Assembly: GCA_036898135.1 (NCBI GenBank) | Contig: CM072517.1 | Span: 62,318,269 to 62,382,268, forward strand | DNA length: 64,000 bases | DNA from: Oncomelania hupensis | Taxonomy: Eukaryota > Mollusca > Gastropoda > Littorinimorpha > Pomatiopsidae | Direction of reading: 5' to 3' | Shown: piece by piece, positions 60,022 to 64,000 of the stretch | Layout: each line of letters opens with the position of its first letter | Numbering within the stretch: the stretch's first letter is position 1 | Position numbers and translations under genes: made by a program | Notes under the pieces: generated by a model | The model's input: only the letters and a program-made list of their open reading frames with translations | Database searches by the model: none | Told to the model about the DNA's origin: nothing

Positions 60022-60732
60022 CTAAAATAAAGAATGTAAAATGAACATAAATTAATACTCTTTGGAGCGAACCAAGGTCTAATCAATGTACGCAACCATT
60101 CAATCACGCGGGCTTGTAAGACCCTGACGCTCATGTCCTGAGACGGGTGAGTGTCAGGTACAAGAACACACCCTGCAAGCACTAGGTCCTATCTCCGCTT
60201 TTCTACCCGGGGTAGCGCTCCGCTCTGTTTGGCGGGCGTGTAATTTCACCGAAAAGGTCATCCGAGTTTTTTATTTTTTTTATTTTTTTTCCCGTCCTTT
60301 TGGTCACAGTAAGGATAGATCTACGCGCGCGCGCACACACACACACACATACCCATGCATTTACACGGACACGCACGCACATACATACACACACATTTCT
60401 AATAAATATATTATATAATAAAATATTCTAGTAAATATTTATACTGTTTTTCTTCCTGGGCCTAACCTGGCATATAAATAGCTGTGAATAGGTTTTTGCT
60501 ATTCTATTTCTGTCTTTTTTGTCAATTGTGTACATAGTTGTAAATAGTCTATTTTTGTCTTTTTTCTTGTAATTTATGTACATAGGTGTAAATAGTCTGT
60601 ACCTTTACTGTTCCGTCTTTTGGTGTATTGTAGCAAAAGTGATGTTTTATCGAGTGCATGTATGTATTGTAATGACTATGTAAAGCGTGGTGAGTCTGGT
60701 CATAGGCTGGAGTACCCGCTATATAAAAATCC

Positions 60733-60806
<74 letters not shown>

Positions 60807-61328
60807 TTTACTGCAAATACCGCATAGGTTACAAAAAGGCAGTACAAGGTGCACACAATGCCACACAGCAAATGGATGACATCCAACAACTCCCAGCACT
60901 ATAGGCCTAACAGCCAACAAGGCAACGGACGCAAACTACCTACGTACACCTCCTTTTGTCAGTTTTAAAAGAACCCAACTCGAAGGCCTTGTATACTTTG
61001 GGAGGAACAGCATATTTATTACATTTTAAACAATGATCAAGTGGGCTTAAGTAAGTGCTCGATCCAACCGTCAAGGTTTGGTGGATCCTGATACCCACAA
61101 CCGCCAAACGAAATTTGAATTTTCCATTTCTGTTCTGACAGGGAGCGACGTAACGGTACACCAACGCTGTGACCTTTGACCCCATTTCTTAAAGGCAACC
61201 ACGCGGCTTCAAAAGTGGGTTTTTGGGTGTCAGGGTTAGGTTAGGGTAGGGTAGGGTAGGATAGGGTAGGGTAGGATCTGTTGCATCAACCTGAAACGAA
61301 ACACCTTATCCAGAAACGTTGTTATGAG
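60022..61328. other. upstream part of the repeat-protein gene locus; no exon identified
   Basis: The first exon(s) of the minus-strand gene should lie here or beyond, but I cannot pick one. It holds a CA/CG run at 60325-60390, a (TTA)n array at 60732-60805 and a repeat at about 61130-61280 related to 19085-19205. That repeat includes a (TAGGG)n-like block at 61230-61275. Confidence 0.5.
60732..60805. repeat. (TTA)n microsatellite
   Basis: About 24 perfect TTA triplets. Confidence 0.92.
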
Positions 61329-62934
61329 CAATGGCGTAGCTAGGGATTTTAGGGGTACGGTACGGGGGGGCTTGGCCTCTTTGGGGGCCGCTGCATTTTG
61401 ACATTGGCCATCATGACATGAGATAATGTACTTAATAAATATATCAGTCTAAATTTACTAACTTATATAACAACGTGAATACCAAGATTACATGGCGGTG
61501 GCGTAATATTTAATATTTATTCCTATCCTATCCTATCCTGTCCCATAACCCGAAGGTCGTAGGGGCGCCACAGATGATCGCTTAACCAGCATACTCCATC
61601 TTTCTCTGTCCTCAGCAGCCCTCATGGCTTCGCTCAGTGTCAAACCAGTCCATTCTCGAATGTTGTCCTCCCACCTCTTTTTCGGTCCCCCCCTTCTTCT
61701 ACCTCCTTGCACTGTGCCTTGCAGAATGGTCTTTGCAAGGCCTGATGATCTGGTGACGTGGCCATACCATCGGAGTTTCCGTTTCTTCACCACTGTGAGC
61801 AGGTCATCGTGTTGTCCAATGGCTTGTGTGATGGTCTGTCGGACTTCAATGTTGGTGATGTGTTGGGTATAGGAAATGCACAGAAGTCTTCTGTAGCACC
61901 TCATCTCCATGCTTTGTATTCTTCGTTGGAGATCTGCTGTGAGGGTCCATGCTTCGCAAGCATATAGGAAGATGGAGATGACCAGAGAGCGCAGCAGTCT
62001 TACTTTGGAATGTAGACTGATGGTTCTGTCTTTCCAAATGGGCTTCAACCTTGTCAGGGCAGCAGTTGTTTGTGCGATCCTGGAGAGGACTTCCTGTCGA
62101 GACCCATTGTCTGACACAATGGCTCCTAAATATTTGAAGCTGTGCACTGTGTTGAGGGATTGGCCTTGTACTTTGATGTCCGTGTTGATGCCATTGGTGT
62201 TGTTGGTCATCATTTTGGTCTTCTCTGCACTTATTTCCATTCCATAAGCTCTGGAGGTGGTGTCAAGCCTCTGTACAAGCTGTTCAAGTTCTTGTTCCTC
62301 TCCAACCAATCCATCAATATCATCCGCAAAACGAAGATTGGAGATTGCTCTGCCCCCTATGCTGACTGTGCCTTCGTGATCTGCAAGAGCATCTGACATG
62401 ATGCGCTCTAGGAAGATGTTGAAGAGTGTTGGAGAGAGTAGGCATCCTTGACGCACACCGATTGTTGTTCTGAACCAGTTCCCGATGACGCTGTTATGGA
62501 GGACTGCACTGGTAGCCTTGTCAAACAGGCTTTTGATGACTTCTATAATTTTAGGGCTGATGTTGTAAACTTTCATGGTTGCCCATAGAGCTGCATGCCA
62601 GACTCGGTCAAATGCCTTCTTGAAGTCTATGAACACATGATATAGATGTTGTTGGTGCTGTAGGTATTTCTCACATATTATTCTGAGGTTGAAAATCTGT
62701 TCAGTGGTACTTCGCCCTGCCATGAATCCTGCTTGTTCTTCAGCTATGATTTGTTCAGCTTGTGGTTTCAACCTGTTGAGTATTATTTTCAGGAGGACCT
62801 TGCTGGGATGGCTAATATTTATTGTTAAAAAAAAATTTTCGCTCACTCCTTTGGGGGCCCCCCTCAAGTGGGGACCCGGGGGGGACTTTCGAATTTGGAC
62901 CCAACCTCCTCCCCTTCCCATAGCTACGCCACTG
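61329..62934. mobile_element. hAT-type MITE copy 2, split by a LINE
   Basis: The two outer pieces (61329-61520 and 62814-62934) together match the MITE at 25829-26109. The ends are CAATGGCGTAGCTAGGG and CCCATAGCTACGCCACTG. The 8-bp flanks GTTATGAG and GTAACGGG are only partly alike, so the target duplication has decayed. A LINE lies between the pieces. Confidence 0.88.
61521..62813 (-). mobile_element. RTE-like LINE, copy 3 (5'-truncated, long intact frame)
   Basis: On the minus strand the LINE part enters at AISHPSKVLLKIILNRLKP and runs through GFMAGRSTTEQIFNLR, DFKKAFDRVWH, GVRQGCLLSPTLFN and FADDIDG to the C-terminal GHVTR region. It ends in (GGATA)n at 61521. A 10-bp flank AATATTTATT is present on the right (62814-62823) and at the left junction (61512-61521), a target duplication. 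One frame stays open from 61533 to 62921 (462 codons), reading into the MITE, so this insertion is young. The endonuclease is lost. Confidence 0.93.
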
Positions 62935-62958
62935 GTAACGGGTTTCTTCCTGCGTTGG

Positions 62959-63188
62959 TAGATGCTACTTTTAGCTCGGTGTAGATGCTATTTTTAGCTC
63001 GGTGTAGATGCTATTTTTAGCTAGGTGTAGATGCTATTTTTAGCTCGGTGTAGATGCTATTTTTAGCTCGGTGTAGATGCTACTTTTAGCTCGGTGTAGA
63101 TGCTATTTTTAGCTCGGTATAGATGCTATTTTTAGCTCGGTGTAGATGCTATTTTTAGCTCGGTGTAGATGCTATTTTTAGCTCGGTG
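62959..63188. repeat. 23-bp tandem repeat, 10 copies
   Basis: The unit TAGATGCTATTTTTAGCTCGGTG repeats ten times without spacers, with a few single-base changes. It lies just outside the hAT MITE. A G-rich run follows at 63211-63230. Confidence 0.93.
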
Positions 63189-63364
63189 AGAAGAGAGTGC
63201 TGGGGGAGTGGAGGGAGGGGGGGGGGGGAGGAAGAGGGATGGTGGTGGCCAGAGGTTGCTATTAATAAGCACATACTCTACGGAATTTATTCATTAAAAA
63301 AAAAAATATTATAAAAAAGAGTTATTTTTTTGTGGTAAACTTATTTTTTTTTAAATTGCGGCGA

Positions 63365-63445
63365 CACTCACTGTGAGTGTTAAAGGGATCTGTCGAGGAG
63401 TGTGGGTGGAGATGAGGGGAGGGGGAATCAAAGTGGGTCCTTTGT
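63365..63445 (+). repeat. interspersed repeat (GGGTCTGTCGA family)
   Basis: It shares CACTCACTGTGAGTGTTAAA, then GGATCTGTCGAGGAGTGTGG, with 42790-42860, and is inverted relative to 38985-39085. The function and element class are unknown. Confidence 0.6.
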
Positions 63446-63524
63446 AACAGACAATACAGTGCGATTCCAACGTCGTCAATGGCGCAGAGCTTGCAGAAGG
63501 CAGATCATGCCTATTCTATGTTTG

Positions 63525-63960
63525 ACGTCATGTGTATGACAGCCTACTAGCGCCAAAACCTGATAATTACAAATATCATGAGATAATTACAAATATCATG
63601 GGACAATTACGATTATCAAGGGATAACTACAGCTATTTATATCTTCGCGTGCTCCTGTTTAATTTTCAGTTTTGGCTCTTGCAACCCGCGTGGAAATGCG
63701 ACAAAACCGAAAATTGTAATTCTCACATAATAATAACATCTTTTACTTAATAATTTTTACCTGATTATGCTTAATTCTGGCTAAAGCAGCTTACTAGCGC
63801 CAAAACGTGCAGTTACATGAAACAGTGATACTAGTAATTAACACGTGTTCTGTGTACTTCACATTATGACGGCCTAGTAGCGCCAAAACCTGATAATCAC
63901 AAATATCATGTGATAATTATAAAAATCAACGATACAATTTTTTTTCTTATCAAGTGAAAA
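63525..63960. repeat. AGCGCCAAAAC-containing repeats near the window end
   Basis: The motif TAGCGCCAAAACCTGATAAT followed by CACAAATATCATG/TACAAATATCATG occurs at about 63547 and 63885, with a third partial copy at about 63794. GTTTTGGC-type inverted matches lie near 63670 and 63972. It may be a decayed MITE or a small array; the right side is cut by the window edge. Confidence 0.5.
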
Positions 63961-64000
63961 TTACAATTTTTGGTTTTGGCCTTAAACATGTTCACGCGAG

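Noticed and set aside
62959..63188. CRISPR-like array
   Set aside because: The 23-bp units are directly adjacent with no spacers, and the genome is eukaryotic.

Overview
The window looks like nuclear DNA of an invertebrate animal, most likely a marine mollusc and perhaps a gastropod. The protein genes have GT-AG introns and phase-matched exons, and one intron is GC-AG. The DNA between exons is packed with microsatellites, minisatellites, tRNA-derived SINEs, an RTE-like LINE, hAT-type MITEs and a Ty3/Gypsy-like element. An intron-bearing PDX1 gene (de novo vitamin B6 synthesis) survives in only some animals, molluscs among them. The taxon is an inference; nothing in the sequence names the species.

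Four protein-coding loci can be supported. (1) 2302-5868 (+) is a large, nearly intronless gene with an N-terminal Myb/SANT-like (trihelix-type) DNA-binding domain and a very long Ser/Thr/Pro-rich tail. (2) 6001-16578 (+) is PDX1, rebuilt from eight phase-compatible exons into a 340-residue protein with all catalytic residues. Its intron 7 starts with GC, directly beside a GAT microsatellite. A strong donor inside the SANT gene has the same phase as the PDX1 mini-exon, so a chimeric transcript is possible. (3) 28018-38746 (+) is a small secreted cysteine-rich protein of three phase-1 exons (PAN-like, EB/EGF-like, PAN-like) spread over 10.7 kb of repeats. (4) 53923-60021 (-) is a protein of more than 1,700 residues. 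It carries an array of at least 34 thirteen-residue helical repeats that I cannot assign to a named family, and it is the best candidate here for something undescribed.

RNA genes: a complete tRNA-Thr(TGT) at 11165-11237 (-) with a degenerate relative about 120 bp away.

Mobile and repeated DNA fills most of the rest. There is a 4.17-kb foldback element at 33087-37257 with arms over 1 kb built from ATTCTATG palindromes. There are three RTE-like LINE copies ending in (GGATA)n, one interrupted by a 431-bp hAT MITE and one inserted into another hAT MITE. A decayed Gypsy-like element has an integrase C-terminal module placed before the reverse transcriptase, a Gmr1-like order. A SINE sits inside a related LTR with a 10-bp target duplication. 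A 92-bp mini-MITE has 27-bp perfect inverted repeats. A 468-bp tandem duplication lies just upstream of gene 3. Several minisatellites include a 42-bp higher-order array that is open in all six frames.

The genes show no sign of operon-like cooperation. The only close pair is the SANT gene and PDX1, which lie head-to-tail about 130 bp apart.
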